From positions 248,001 to 312,000 of the forward strand of contig SRSI01000017.1 of the NCBI GenBank assembly GCA_005656395.1: a DNA stretch of 64,000 bases, read 5' to 3'. Shown in pieces: positions 27,023 through 38,598 of the stretch. The position numbers and the translations under genes were made by a program. The notes under the pieces are model-generated. The model saw only the letters and a program-made list of their open reading frames with translations. It did no database searches and was not told where the DNA came from. The stretch is from Strongyloides papillosus (lineage: Eukaryota; Nematoda; Chromadorea; Rhabditida; Strongyloididae). Positions within the stretch are counted from its first letter, which is position 1, and each line of letters starts with the position of its first letter.

Positions 27023-28084
27023 TATGGGCGGGTCGGTAAATTTTTCGACCCGAGGTCGGTCGGTTTAGGGTCGCTTTTTAAAATCGACCCGTTAAACAAA
27101 TAACATAAACCCCTATAAAAAACATAATTCTATTATAATTACTAAAAATTTTCTAGTAAAACATATTACAATATATAAATTACCCCTTAAAACTAATAAA
27201 TTGTTCAAATTCTTAGTAGTTAAATTAGTTCGTCGACAATTTCTAATATATAAGTGTTAAAAAAGCACTTTCAGATCTGATACCAGTTGACTCTATTATT
27301 CTTAATTTCTGATAAAGACTATGTAAACGAGGTGCTGATAATTTTACTGAACTCCAAAAATGGTCAATATAAACTTCTGAACTAATATTTTTAATATGGT
27401 AAAGTTAATTATTATTGTCACTAACAGATTAATTTTCCGAAGTTACCAGTGAATAATATAAAACCGACCCTAAAATTTTTGTAATTTTGCATCGACCCTA
27501 GACATGGGCGGGTCGGTAAATTTTTCGACCCGGGGTCGGTCGGTTTAGGATCGCTTTTTAAAATCGACCCAGGTCGACCAAAAACGACCCGTTAAACTAG
27601 TAACATATACCTCTGTAAAAAACATAATTTTATTATAATTAAAGAAAATTTTCTATTAATAAAAATATTACAATATATAAATTATAAATGACCCCTTAAA
27701 ACTAATAAATTGTTCAAATTCATAGTAGTTAAATTAGTTCGTCGACAATTTCTAATATATAATAGTGTTGAACTTTCAGATTTGATGTTAGTTGACTTTA
27801 TTATTCCTAATTTTTGATAATTGACTATGTAAATTAGGTGCTGATAACTTTACTGAACTTCAAAAATGGCCAATATTAATTTCAGAACTAATATTTTTAA
27901 TATGGTAGAGATAATTATTATTTCACTAACAGATTGATTTTCCAAAGTTGTCAGTGAATAGTATAAAACCGACTCTAAAATTTTTGTAATCTTGCATCGA
28001 CCCTAAAATTTGGGGTCGACCCTTAAAAATTGGTCAGGGGTCGACCCTTGAAAATGGGTCGACCAGGGTCGGATCCCATGTCTA
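27023..28084. mobile_element. Tandem dimer of a GGTCGACC-rich hAT-like element
   Basis: Two direct copies about 480 bases apart, 27023-27498 and 27499-28084, each starting ATGGGCGGGTCGGTAAATTT. The second copy has perfect 10-base inverted ends, TAGACATGGG and CCCATGTCTA. The first lacks the last roughly 90 bases. The ends carry repeated GGTCGACCC and GACCCG motifs typical of subterminal regions of hAT non-autonomous elements. No clear 8-base target duplication was found, so the class is provisional. Confidence 0.6.
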
Positions 28085-28174
28085 GTAAAAATCTATAAAA
28101 ATACTGTGAAAAATCACATAAAAAAGTGGGTAAAAACGCATCTTTTTTATGCGTTTTCCCCATATGTGTATATA

Positions 28175-29449
28175 TTAGGTTGTTCCATAAATTCCCGTGA
28201 TTTTTAAAAATTTATTTTAAAAACACTTTTTTCTAAAAAATCAAAAGTAAATTAATTAATTATATATTCCTCGTCATTATTTACAATCTTTTCTCATCTT
28301 TCCACTAATTTGTTGATACCTTCACGCCAGAAATCTATGGGTCTTGACTCAAAAAATTCGTTCAGCTAGGTATATAATGCCTCTTAGTTTTCAAATGTTA
28401 AGTCCCTCATATAGGTTGCCAATGAACGGAGTAGGTGATAATCCGTTGGGGCAAGGTCTGGTGAATACGGAGGATGCTAAAGAACCTTCCAATTGAACTC
28501 CTGAAGGGCGATTTTGAAAATTTTTGCTGTATGAGTCCGAGCGTTGTCGTAAATTAGGATAATTTAGCTTAATTGATCCGATCTTTTTTTGTTGAATAGT
28601 CTAATTTACGCGATGAAATTGATCCAAATTAAGATCTTTGCTTACTGTTTGGTTATTCTTAATTATTTCTCAATGAATCACGCATTTTAATCCCAAAACA
28701 CACAGATTACTTGCTTCACTCTAGAATTAGACGCATCTCTTACTCACACGTACTGCTTCCTTTGGCTCGTGTTGACGTAGAGAAATCATTTATCATCCAC
28801 AGTGACGATTCCACACAGGAATCGATTCTCGTAGCTACGTGTCGCTTGATACCGAGCGAGATTTAAAGGAGCAATAAAAAACCTCTTTTTTTTGTTTTTT
28901 TCAGTAAGACTATGGAACAATCAAACTCGAAATTTTTGCTCAGAATCTATTGATGTAAGAAGACGGGAGATTGCTCTAACAACACTGTTCATTTTTTCGG
29001 CCAGCTCTCTGCATGTTTGACAGTTGTTTATTCTTAAAAGATCTCTCAAACGGTCCTCGTCAAAGATATATAGCCGATCTATTCGTGGAGAGTCTGGAAG
29101 GTCGAAATTGTCATTTCTGAACTTTCTGTACCAATATTTTGCAGTACTCTAAACCATAGCATCTTCTCCATAAACAGAATAAATTTCCCGAATGTCTTTA
29201 GACACTCTTTGGCGACGATTAAAAGCAAATAACAGCAGTTGTCGAAAGTGCTATTTTTTGTCTACTGGGCATTACATTTTAAAAATAAAAAATTAAGTCA
29301 AAATTAAAAGATATGAAAACGGGATTACCAGAGTTTTGTAGAGCGGAAAATGAGCTTTCGAATGATATATATAACGCGTACGAAAAAATTAAAAAGTGCG
29401 GTAAAATAAGCGTTTGAAAAAAATCACGGGAACTTATGGAACAACCTAA
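28175..29449 (-). mobile_element. Complete but dead mariner element
   Basis: A 1275-base element, the normal size for mariner. It is flanked by TA and bounded by inverted repeats beginning TTAGGTTGTTCCATAA and continuing about 30 bases with one mismatch. The transposase is encoded on the minus strand. Confidence 0.9.
28230..29278 (-). pseudogene. Mariner transposase pseudogene
   Basis: The minus-strand reading starts with an ATG at 29276 followed immediately by TAA, and has further in-frame stops and frame changes. Recognisable parts are the N-terminal helix-turn-helix region (FRQLLLFAFNRRQRV), the first catalytic Asp block (VTVDDK), a second block (YDNARTHTAK) and a third (SPDLAPTDYHL). Counting through the internal stop gives the D34D spacing typical of mariner. 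It is inactive. Confidence 0.85.
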
Positions 29450-29629
29450 TATATTATATAAATAGTATAAATAAAATAAAATGTTCAATGATTCATTCAA
29501 AGACAATAAACATAAAAGACAAATTAAATTCAAATAATTTTTTTATTAAATAAAAAATAGAATAAAAGAAGCAAAAGCACATCACAAAGAGTGATATTTC
29601 TTAATTAAAACGATATTCGGCAAATCTTG

Positions 29630-30099
29630 TTATAATGTCACCCATCTTATTTTGACTATATAAAAATCCGGAGCATCATTAATGACATTATAATTACATC
29701 CCCAATATGGCGAAGCGGAGATTTCTACAAATCTTCTCTTTCTTTGACCGTCCTTATAAAATTCCTCTAAATGTTTAAGCATTCTTGGTACTTCAAATTT
29801 GCAAGAAATAGCATCTTCCATAACTCCTATCTTTACCTTATCCCAGTCAAAATCGTTGAAGTTTATATTTTTTTTTCCTAATCTTTTTGCTTCTACTCCT
29901 GTCTTTGAATTTAAAATTAACTGTTGTGCTCTCTCATAATGAAAGTATACTGCCTTATAATAATAATAGTACTGCTCTACATTAATGAATTCCAAATCAC
30001 TGTGCTTATCCTTGGATGAGCAGTAGTAAAAATTACTAAAATAGCTTGTTTCGCCCTTGAAATAAACTGCATCGTTCTTTATACGAGTGAATGAGTCAA
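29630..30099 (-). pseudogene. NADAR (YbiA-like) domain gene, broken at both ends
   Basis: A minus-strand exon preceded by a good acceptor (TTTTTTAG) at 30100. It reads YFKGETSYFSNFYYC, then EFINVEQYYYYYKA, EAKRLGK, then MEDAISCKFEVPRML and ASPYWGCNY. This is the order of conserved blocks of the NADAR/YbiA family, N-glycosidases acting on riboflavin-pathway intermediates or ADP-ribose. A TAA at 29630-29632 comes just before QDLPNIVLIKKY, which resembles the family's normal C-terminal NLLGxxLMxVR block; the last 15 or so residues are thus cut off. No start codon was found: the possible upstream exon meets a stop, and a foldback element begins at 30327. It may be a pseudogene, or a gene whose first exon has been displaced. 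Confidence 0.7.
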
Positions 30100-30326
30100 C
30101 TAAAAAATAAAAAGTTTATAAAAACAAAAGAAAAGAATAAACTTACAAAATCTCACCTTCCTTTATTTTCAATGAACAGAAAAAATTTAGAATGTAAGAA
30201 ATATAAATTTATGTTTATGACAAAATATAAAATCTCGTTTAACTCCACTTAAACGAAATACAAATGATTTTGAACTTTGGAATTTCATTAAAGTGATTAA
30301 ATTTATAAATATAGAAAAGTAATATA

Positions 30327-31771
30327 CAGGGTGGCCTACGTAAGACCCCCCATACATTTGCATATGTAGCTCTGCGTGTAGATAAGCTAAAAATATGGTA
30401 TTATACTCATTTTGTAGCTGAAATACATATGATGCTAAATATATAGATTCCACAACGAATTGTGGATTCTGGGTGGAGTTATAGGCTTTCGAAAATTAGG
30501 TATATTTTTCAACTTTCATTGACTGTAACTTTTCTATTTGAAAAGTTTTTATAATTATTGTTACAGATTCTAAAGTACAAAGTTTTTTGTACTAATCCAA
30601 AAAATAACATGACAATTGAAGTCCAGCAACTATGTTGAAATCTTAAATTAAAATAAAAAATTTCAACTTTTGTCAAAATTTCTATGTTTTTAACAATAAA
30701 ATTTTAATCAAGTAATTTTTTTAAACGTTTTACTAGTACTCTAATGGAAAAGGCAAAGCTCTATCAAATGAGTATATGATCGTTCAGAGCGATTGACTTT
30801 GAAAGAAGTTATGATTTGCCAAAGTCGACTTTTTTGTACTTTCATTCAAAAATTAAAAAACAAATAGTACTTTTTCCAACCTTTATGATATCTTAATAGC
30901 AATAAAAACACTACCTATACACATTAGTTAACAGATTATTATTTATTTGTTCATACATTGTCTAAAAAAAGAGATATTCTTTGTCACTCAAATTTAAAAA
31001 AAAATAGTTTTTCCAATACTTTCACACCATTTACTATTATTTTATACTATTTTGTATAAATATTACTATGTAAGAACAATTATAATGTGTCTTTTAAATT
31101 TTTTGTATATCCACTCATAATCTCATACCCTCTATTTTTAATATATGAGCGGTTAATAATCAAAATAGAACAATATTTTAAGTACTTTTGAGAACAAAGC
31201 ATAATCCATACCCGAAAATTTGAATAAGATTGACGTATTTTTTTTTACTAGAATTACTGTAAAAAAGTCAATTTTTGACTATTCATAACTTTCTTCAAAC
31301 TCAATCAAATTTAGTAATACTATACATATTCGATAGAGCTTTGCTTACTCTATCAAAATGTTAACAAACCATTTTTAAAAATTACCTGATTAAAATGTTA
31401 TTCTTAAAAAACATGGATTTTTTGGAAGAAATCAAGATTTTTAACTTTTATTTAAAAATTTAACATAGTTGCTGAACTTAAATTTTTATAAAATTTTGGG
31501 GATTAGTACAAAAGACTTTGTACTTTCAGAGTCCGCAACAATTATAAAAAAATCTTTTCATATAAAAAAGTTACAGTTGATGAAAATCGAAAAATGTACC
31601 TAAATTTCGAAAGCCCATACCTTCGCCTAGAATCCACATTTTGTTGATATGTCAATAGATTTAGGATAGCATATATCTCAGCTACAAAATGATTATAATA
31701 CCATATTTGTAGTTATGTATGCGCGGAGATATATATGCAAATGTCTTGAAAAAATTAGATGGGCCATCCTA
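30327..31771. mobile_element. Large foldback element, CAGGGTGGCC type
   Basis: About 1445 bases. The left end, TA-CAGGGTGGCCTACGTAAGAC, matches a diverged right end, GGGCCATCCTA. The arms are long: blocks around AGCTACAAAATGA, CGAAAG..TAGGTA, TACAAAGT.TTTTGTACTAAT and AGTTGCTGGACTT recur in inverted order on both sides. No coding frame is credible. It belongs with the element at 21692. Confidence 0.7.
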
Positions 31772-31789
31772 TGTGTAATTTCTCCAAAA

Positions 31790-32150
31790 GAAAAATCATT
31801 GTGAAACAAACGATGAACAAACGACTTTTTTAAAAATAAACGAATGTTTTGATACATTAGAAGAAGTAGAAAAATATCTATTCATTAATAGAAATGTCTC
31901 TACTATTCCTAATGACACATAAAGAAGAAATTAAAAAACGAAAAATCTGATTAGAGTAAATTACAATGAATCATGGTGTCAATTTCATGATATTAGAAAC
32001 AGATATTCAAATGAACACTATTAAAAAAATCTAAATAGCAGCAAAATTCTGACTCTGTTGAGATGTAGAATGGAGCAAAGAAATGAATAAAAGATTGTAG
32101 GAATCTGCTTAGCACTAGTTAAATAGAAAATCTAAACAGAGATTATTAAG
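31790..32150 (+). pseudogene. Merlin/ISXO2-type transposase relic, copy 3
   Basis: The forward frame at about 31968-32020 reads NHGVNFMILETDIQMNTI, a degraded version of NHSxNFVDPxTGAHTxTI. Stops follow. Similarity to the other copies extends upstream to about 31790. Confidence 0.5.
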
Positions 32151-32470
32151 GCTTTAAAGATAACAGCTTTTTTTTAACATTTAAAACATCGTTTATTTAA
32201 TTTTAAAATAAAAAATTTAGAAATTATCAACAAAAATAAATTTTCACAAAAGACAAATTGGTAAAAAATGTATAAAACTGTGGAAAAATTTGAAATGTTT
32301 TAACATGTTTGAATTACCATTTCGAAATAAGTCCTATTTGGATTCTTAATGTTATTTTGACCTTCTTTTCAATTTATTTCAAATTACTATATCTATTGTG
32401 GGAGTTCACATTGATCTGAAAAATTATTGATGTAATATAATTTTATATTACATATTTTTAAACATTTATG

Positions 32471-32928
32471 TTATTTAAAATTACCATTATACGTTGTACA
32501 AGATTTTTCATGTGTAGCAACTGTGACACAATATAATGTTGTGCAATAATATGTTGCTGTATCATCATTTTTTGTCACGCTGAATTTATAGTAAAGACAA
32601 CTGCTATTTTTAGTTACATAGGCGTTTAATAATTGTGCTTTCTCATTACACAGATAACCAACTCCGAATTTTTCTTTACATGTTTTTAAACATTCTTCTC
32701 TTCCTTGTAAATCAGGAATATTGTCAGATACTCTCGTTTCAATTTCACTTGGACTTCTACGAATTCGATCTTTAAATAAAGAATAATTTATATAAAAAAT
32801 TGAATTATAGTTTACATACTAGCAAGACTATTACCTATATCATTACCTTTTTTAATACTTAGATTATAAGCAATATTAATTAATATTAATAAAAGGATTA
32901 TATTAAAACTATTAATTAAATTTTTCAT
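32471..32928 (-). CDS. Small secreted seven-cysteine protein, array member 2
   Basis: Two minus-strand exons, 32928-32835 (94 bases, same length as the 20.6-kb paralogue) and 32769-32471, joined in phase 1, giving about 130 residues. A strong signal peptide ends in YNLSIK, followed by RIRRSP, a likely dibasic processing site. The mature part has seven cysteines (EEC, KTC, YLC, SSC, YYC, LYC, KSC contexts). This is the most complete member of the array. The family is not recognised; a secreted, possibly host- or environment-facing role is only an inference from the signal peptide, cysteines and rapid duplication. Confidence 0.7.
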
Positions 32929-33284
32929 TATTAGATGTAGTTAAACAACATTTTTTATCTTTATATAGTAGAAAATATTTTGATTCTACGTTGCTTAATA
33001 TGAAAGATCAATATTTAAAAATAGTTTATGTAAATAATTTTTGATAATAACATATTATCATTAATGATATTTTAAAAAAAAATAATTCAGCAAAATAATT
33101 TCAAATATTCATCTTTGAATATTATAAGAATGATACTATTAAAACAGTTTAAAAAATAAAAATTAATCAATCAAGTATCATCATACTTTTAACAACAAGT
33201 GTTTAATAAAGTAAAAAATGTATACAGAATTTAAAAAAAGTAGTTTTTTGCATTTAAACATTCGTAATTTTTTTATTTTTAGTA

Positions 33285-33560
33285 TTAGGTTGTCGCAAAA
33301 GTTCTGTTGTATTTTTTACAGAAAGTTTAGAACGTTTTAATTTTAATAAGAAATATGTCCAACTTAAAATATATTATCGAATATAATTTACAACCAGCCC
33401 ATTTTTAGTAGCCATCTTATCGATTCCAGGTGTGAGAAATTTTTCATCTTTTTTGAAGAAAGTTTCGAAAAAACCAATATTTGCCTCACCAACTTTACTG
33501 AAATATTTCTCATCTTAGAGGTTATGTAGAGATAAGAGTAAGTAGTGATTAGATAGAGAA
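33285..33560 (-). mobile_element. Truncated second mariner-type relic
   Basis: TA-TTAGGTTGTCGCAAAAG at 33283-33301 resembles a mariner terminus. Inside, the minus strand reads FFETFFKKDEKFLTPGIDKM, similar to the mariner C-terminal pattern FxxFFxxxxxxFxxxGIxxL. The opposite end was not found; weaker coding-like traces continue to about 33900. It is a different lineage from the complete copy at 28175. Confidence 0.5.
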
Positions 33561-35368
33561 ACGTCTAGAAAGTATCTGTGTGCGAGGAAAATTCATAACT
33601 TCTCTAATCCAAATTTTTTCGATTTTTCAATGTCACATGTCGCCTTATTGAGGAACTACATTTTTATCATTTTTCAAATTTTCTTGTCTATTTTTGATAG
33701 GATTTTACATTAGAGATTATTAAAAGTAGTTTTGAAGTGATAGAATCTCAAAAAATCTTCATTGAAAGCCGAAGCCATACAAATGCATGTTCCATCTTCA
33801 AGATTTATTTCTTTGTCTTAAATCTTTGAGAACGATCTTTACATAGTCCCAACATCTACTACATATCTTCCCAATGCTTAACATAAATTTTTAGAAGCAT
33901 CAATTGTCATATTTCTTAGTTGAAGCTCTTAGAAAATACAGTGTCAAAAATGACTTCTGATCACATCCATGTTTAGCAAAAGAAAATGTAGCATAGATGA
34001 TGTAACAAAGTGTGATTATGCGAATAATAAAGTTAAGAAGTAGCACTATCTAATTATTATACACTCACAAATTATTGTATCGAAATACACGAATCATTCT
34101 CTAGAATAAGACAATACAATAATAAATTATTTTTGCGTATATTTTTAAGTATATGCGTACATTTGCGTCATAAAATTATTTTTTGTGATATATTAAATTT
34201 AGAATTTTTTGAATTGAACTATAATAAAATTTGATTTTTTATAGTTTCATCCTCATCTGAGTTTTTTTTACTTTTGGGAGAAAAATAAAATAACTTAAAA
34301 AACACTCACTAATTTTAAGTAAATTAAATTAACTAGAAAAATATATTAAAATCATTCATATTTATTAATACAACATATTATAAAGACAAAAGTTACAACA
34401 GGTTTGAGAATTTGTGGAAATTAAAGTTATTTGAGATTGAATTTAGTTTACATAAGTAAAAGAAATAAGAATTATACGTTTTATTGTGCTTAAAAACGAT
34501 TAAAAAATATTTGCTATTTAATTTCTACAATGGCATTGTGATAGATATATTTTTATACTACTAAATTAAAAGTTTCAAAAAAGTTAAATTGATTTTTTAA
34601 AGTAATTAATTTTGTATTTGTAAGATGCTAGTAAATTTGTTATAATTATGATTTATTAATTCAATATATTTATCAAAAAATAGATTTATTTAACATACAT
34701 TCAAAATAATCTTATAATTTTATCGCATATATTATTTGTATATGCGATAATTTGACGACATTATAAGTCTAAGCGGTGAAATAATTTTAAAAAAAATTGA
34801 ATTTTAAAAATTGTATCGATCAAAATGTAAAATGAGTCAAAAAAAAGCAAAATAATCAAATAGGACGAAAAACAATACAATTATTTATGAGTGAATGTTT
34901 GACTCTTCAATCCGTATTTTTCACTTTTACTAGGATTAAAGAAAATAAAAAAACGTGTTTCTTTATATCCTGCTTGTGATTCATTTAAAGAAAATGTATC
35001 ACATTTAATTCAATCTGCAACTAATAATTGTAAAGTTTTCTCCAACATTCTTTTAGAATTTGCTTTATCACTTGGATCTTTCTGCTCATTCGAAGCTGTA
35101 AGAGCATCGAGAATCTTTAGAAATTTTTCTCTAGGAAAAGCACATCAAGCAAATTTATACTGATGATATAATGGATGTGTTTAAAATATTCAGCGTATAG
35201 ATGCTGATCTTTCATCTTTAATAAAAATTTTTAAAATTTTCCTACGAATCCTTGGAACTCTATCTTACTCATTTTTTGTTCTCATTAAATTTAGCTTATT
35301 GATTCAAAGATATGGTCTAAACAACTTTTTGAAATTTCTATGAACAATTCATATGGATTTTTTCCATC
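33561..35368. other. Decayed repeat or intergenic sequence
   Basis: No intact gene. Minus-strand fragments at 35020-35120 (LKILDALTASNEQKDPSD) and 35290-35360 (KNPYELFIEISKSCLDHIF) look protein-like and may belong to the reading frame that follows. The rest is AT-rich. Confidence 0.35.
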
Positions 35369-35734
35369 TTATTTTAAAAAATTAGCTATCACTTTATGTT
35401 GAGATAAGCGATCTTGAGGTCTAGACTTTTCTATCTTTTGATTTGTCCATTTTAATTGTGCTGCCAGTTGTTCAAAATTTTCTTCAGTTTCAGCAATAAT
35501 TTCCATTTCATTCATTCTCAAAGCAATATTATCAACTTCTTCATCCCATTGTTGTTCTTTTATATATTTTAAAAAAGAATCTTTTATTTCTTCTCTAGAA
35601 ACAAGAGCCATTGCTGAATTTTCACTACATGAATTTTCTTCATTTGATAAAAGATTTCTTTTTGAAGATTTAACATTATATTTAAAGCTTGACAAACGTT
35701 TCTTGTACATTTTTATAAAAGTGTTTTTAGACAA
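35369..35734 (-). CDS. Unrecognised reading frame, probably a gene relic
   Basis: 121 residues, Lys/Glu-rich and predicted mostly helical: SREEIKDSFLKYIKEQQWDE, then EEVDNIALRMNEMEI. Composition and codon use look like real coding sequence. Immediately after its stop the same frame continues with KNPYELFIEISKSCLDHIF, so the stop looks secondary; further fragments run to about 34920. This could be the N-terminal part of a decayed transposon or host gene. No family is recognised. Confidence 0.4.
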   Translation of the reverse strand: MSKNTFIKMYKKRLSSFKYNVKSSKRNLLSNEENSCSENSAMALVSREEIKDSFLKYIKEQQWDEEVDNIALRMNEMEIIAETEENFEQLAAQLKWTNQKIEKSRPQDRLSQHKVIANFLK

Positions 35735-36599
35735 ATGATGCTCTTAAAATCAAGTACCTCTTTCAACTATCAAATTCTATTATTTAGTCTACTTAAAATC
35801 GAATATTTATATGTATTTCGACATAATTTCTAATTATAATAAGAGTTAGATACACACTATCCAAAATCTCTCGGTATTTCACAAAGGCTAAAACACGCTA
35901 AAAAACAGATATATAAATTAAAAGAAAAGATGGCAAAAACATTATTTCACAATTATACAAAAAACACGTGATATTTCTTTTTTTTAGGTTTTTCAGAAAG
36001 CAGACCTCGCACACGTCTTCTGGACTTCTAGGGGATACATAAAAAGAAAGAAATCATCATTTATAAATTGTAAGTGTCTGTAATAGATTAATGTATTGTT
36101 TGTACTTATAAGGGATATACTCCACTTTCATTTATTGTTAATAAATTTTTACTTAAGTAATACGATAAATAACTATCATTTATCATGAGAAAACTCAATT
36201 AAAAGAGTAAACTAAAAAAATGTGTTTGTAAACTTTAATTTTGTATACCTTGAGAGGATCCAAATACTTTGAATAAATTTTATGCGGTAAGGCAATAATC
36301 TTTACGTAAAACCTTTCTTATAAATTTATTTCAATTGTCAACATAGTTATGAGCAAAAATATAAATACATTACCCGCAAAACGGACATCATGGTAATAAA
36401 GGGTTAGTATGAAAATTTTAACATAATCTATTTTAATATAGAAAAGTTAATTTTTTTTAAATTTTATTGCAAAATATAGCAAACAATGATGTCCATTAAC
36501 TTTATTACTTAATTAATTTATCTAATAAACTTACGATTTTTGCTAAAATACTAATTACTTTAAGAATTAAAGTATAGCTAGAAATTTTTAAATAAGTTT
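35735..36599. other. AT-rich spacer
   Basis: No gene or clear repeat boundary is seen. Confidence 0.4.
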
Positions 36600-37159
36600 A
36601 ACTATTATTCTTATAAAGCAAATGAAGCACTATCATATAAATATAGTTATATTCACTTTAATCACGTTTACATAAAAATTAATTAGTCAAAGACCACTAA
36701 ATCTGTTGTTACAGCGATAAGTAAATAGCGATGTTATTTTTGTAAAATTTATTATATATGATGATATTAATAACAAAAAATAAAAAATGTTTACCTACAA
36801 AATATAACTTGTAATCTCTGAAGAATATAAGTCCTGGATATGTGAGATGAGCAGAACAAATCAAGGTTAACCAAGTTATATCTTGTCTATAGTATCAAAC
36901 TATTTTATATTTGTTTTGTATAATAAAAATTACTAGATTGGGAGATAATATTATATATTCCTGTGTTATATTCTTATATTGATAATAAAGAGTTTTAGAT
37001 AGTCTACACTATAATTCATATAGTCTTTTAATTAGAAGCCTTTTTAAGGCTTCCGTTATCAATCGGGATCCTAAACTTATTGATACATACGTTGCTTCAA
37101 AATTCTAGTAGATTTAATAAATAATAACTCTCAAGGGTATTTTTTTACAAGAAGACTGG

Positions 37160-37560
37160 ATTGAAATTTTTCTATGATTAAACGATTCTTTTAAAAAAAT
37201 TTTTTGAAATAAACGATGAGCCAATGACTATATTCAAGGTCAAGATAAACCCATGGTGCATTAAAAGAAGTGAAAACAGATTTGTTTCTTGACACAAATA
37301 TTTCATCATTCTAATTGATATTAGGCAAAGCACTGAAAAAACATAAAAAAAAACAAATTAGCGCACTTTACCATAAACTATAATATCAATTTCGAGAATC
37401 TCTACACTTTTCTTTACACTAATGTTATTAAGAGAATTTGCAAAAGTTATAAAATTCTGATTCCAGCGAGATAATGAACAAAAAAAGAAAATGGGTAGGT
37501 AATTGTAAAAGTCCGCTTGGTTCCGGTAGATAAAATATCCAAAAAGCATCTCTCAAAGTT
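37160..37560 (+). pseudogene. Merlin/ISXO2-type transposase relic, copy 4
   Basis: The most diverged copy. The forward frame at about 37378-37440 reads NYNINFENLYTFLYTNVIKR, aligned with NHSxNFxDxxTxxHTNxIER of the other copies. The surrounding nucleotides are alignable with copies 1-3. Confidence 0.45.
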
Positions 37561-38239
37561 TTAAAAGTAGTCACTTATTTCTCACATTTAAGAAGTTTAT
37601 ATTTTATTTAATTATAGCATTAAAAATTAATAATTATTACCACAAACAAATTTTCACAGTAGATTATTGGTAAAAAATCTATCAAACTGTGAAAAAAGTA
37701 TTATAATACGTCATAGTGGCATTATTTTTGTATAAATGCTTTTTTTAAGTTTTTCATGTTATTATGTTCTTTCTTTTACATAAAATTAATTTATCTTCTT
37801 AGTAAATAAAATTTTATTATATGCCTTTTATAGAAATTTTGATATGTAAAAAATATATAAAACAAAACTAAAATAAAGAAAATGCGACAATTTTCAACGT
37901 GTTCTAAGATGAAATGACGATGTTAAAATTGGTTATTTCATATATCTATTTTTACGTAGCTAAGGGAAGATTGATCTTCGATCTATCAATAAATGTGTTA
38001 AACATATACTAAATATTTGGCTTTTGTTTCCTTTTTAATCTATATCAATACCTGAAAAAATAATCATGATGTTAAATAATAAATATTAATGATATGATAT
38101 AATTTTATATAGAACACTCTCTTACATAAATTTTGTTTAAACTTACATGAAATGATAAAACAGGAAGAATTTTTATTGCTCTTTATCATGATCATAAGTT
38201 GTTCAAAGCATTTTTTTTTCTTCCACTTTTTTTGTTATT

Positions 38240-38598
38240 TACATATTTAAATAATCAGTACAATTTCGTTCATCATTTTTATTTCTACCAGTTTCTGTTG
38301 TACCAATGATATCTCAATTTGTGCTGAAGTGTCAACTAAGTTGTTTTTCATATTCTTTCTTTTCTTCAGCTTCACTAAAATTGTTGACACCGATTGATTC
38401 ATTTTTCATTTTTACTTTTCTTAATTTTTATGATTTTTAACTTCAAATATAAAATTATCCGTATAAAAATAGAGCTGTAGTGAGATTATTTGCCAGTCAA
38501 TTACCTAGATTCTTATCCATTTAAATATTTCAATTATAAATAATATTAATCAATAGTAATAAAACAAATACACCTAAGCTACTAATTAAAAATTTTGT
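38240..38598 (-). pseudogene. Small secreted protein, array member 3 (pseudogene)
   Basis: The exon-1 equivalent 38598-38505 is again exactly 94 bases and reads KFLISSLGVFVLLLLINIIYN, but the start codon is ACA and two stops follow. The donor GTAATT is kept, while the acceptor that is ATAG in the 20.5-kb copy is ACGG here. Exon 2 has several stops. It is clearly non-functional. Confidence 0.75.

Larger units (their letters stand above)
31790..33270. repeat. Segmental duplication, unit 3
   Basis: Merlin relic, short linker block (about 32248) and minus-strand secreted-protein gene, followed by a downstream block containing AATATTTAAAAATAGTTTAT that matches unit 1. The left side was interrupted by the foldback ending near 31771. 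Confidence 0.6.

Noticed and set aside
30187..30453. Minus-strand open stretch of 88 codons
   Set aside because: It spans the end of a foldback element and lacks any family pattern. Its inner ATG (MKFQSSKSF) was considered as a first exon for the NADAR gene, but a stop intervenes and no donor fits.
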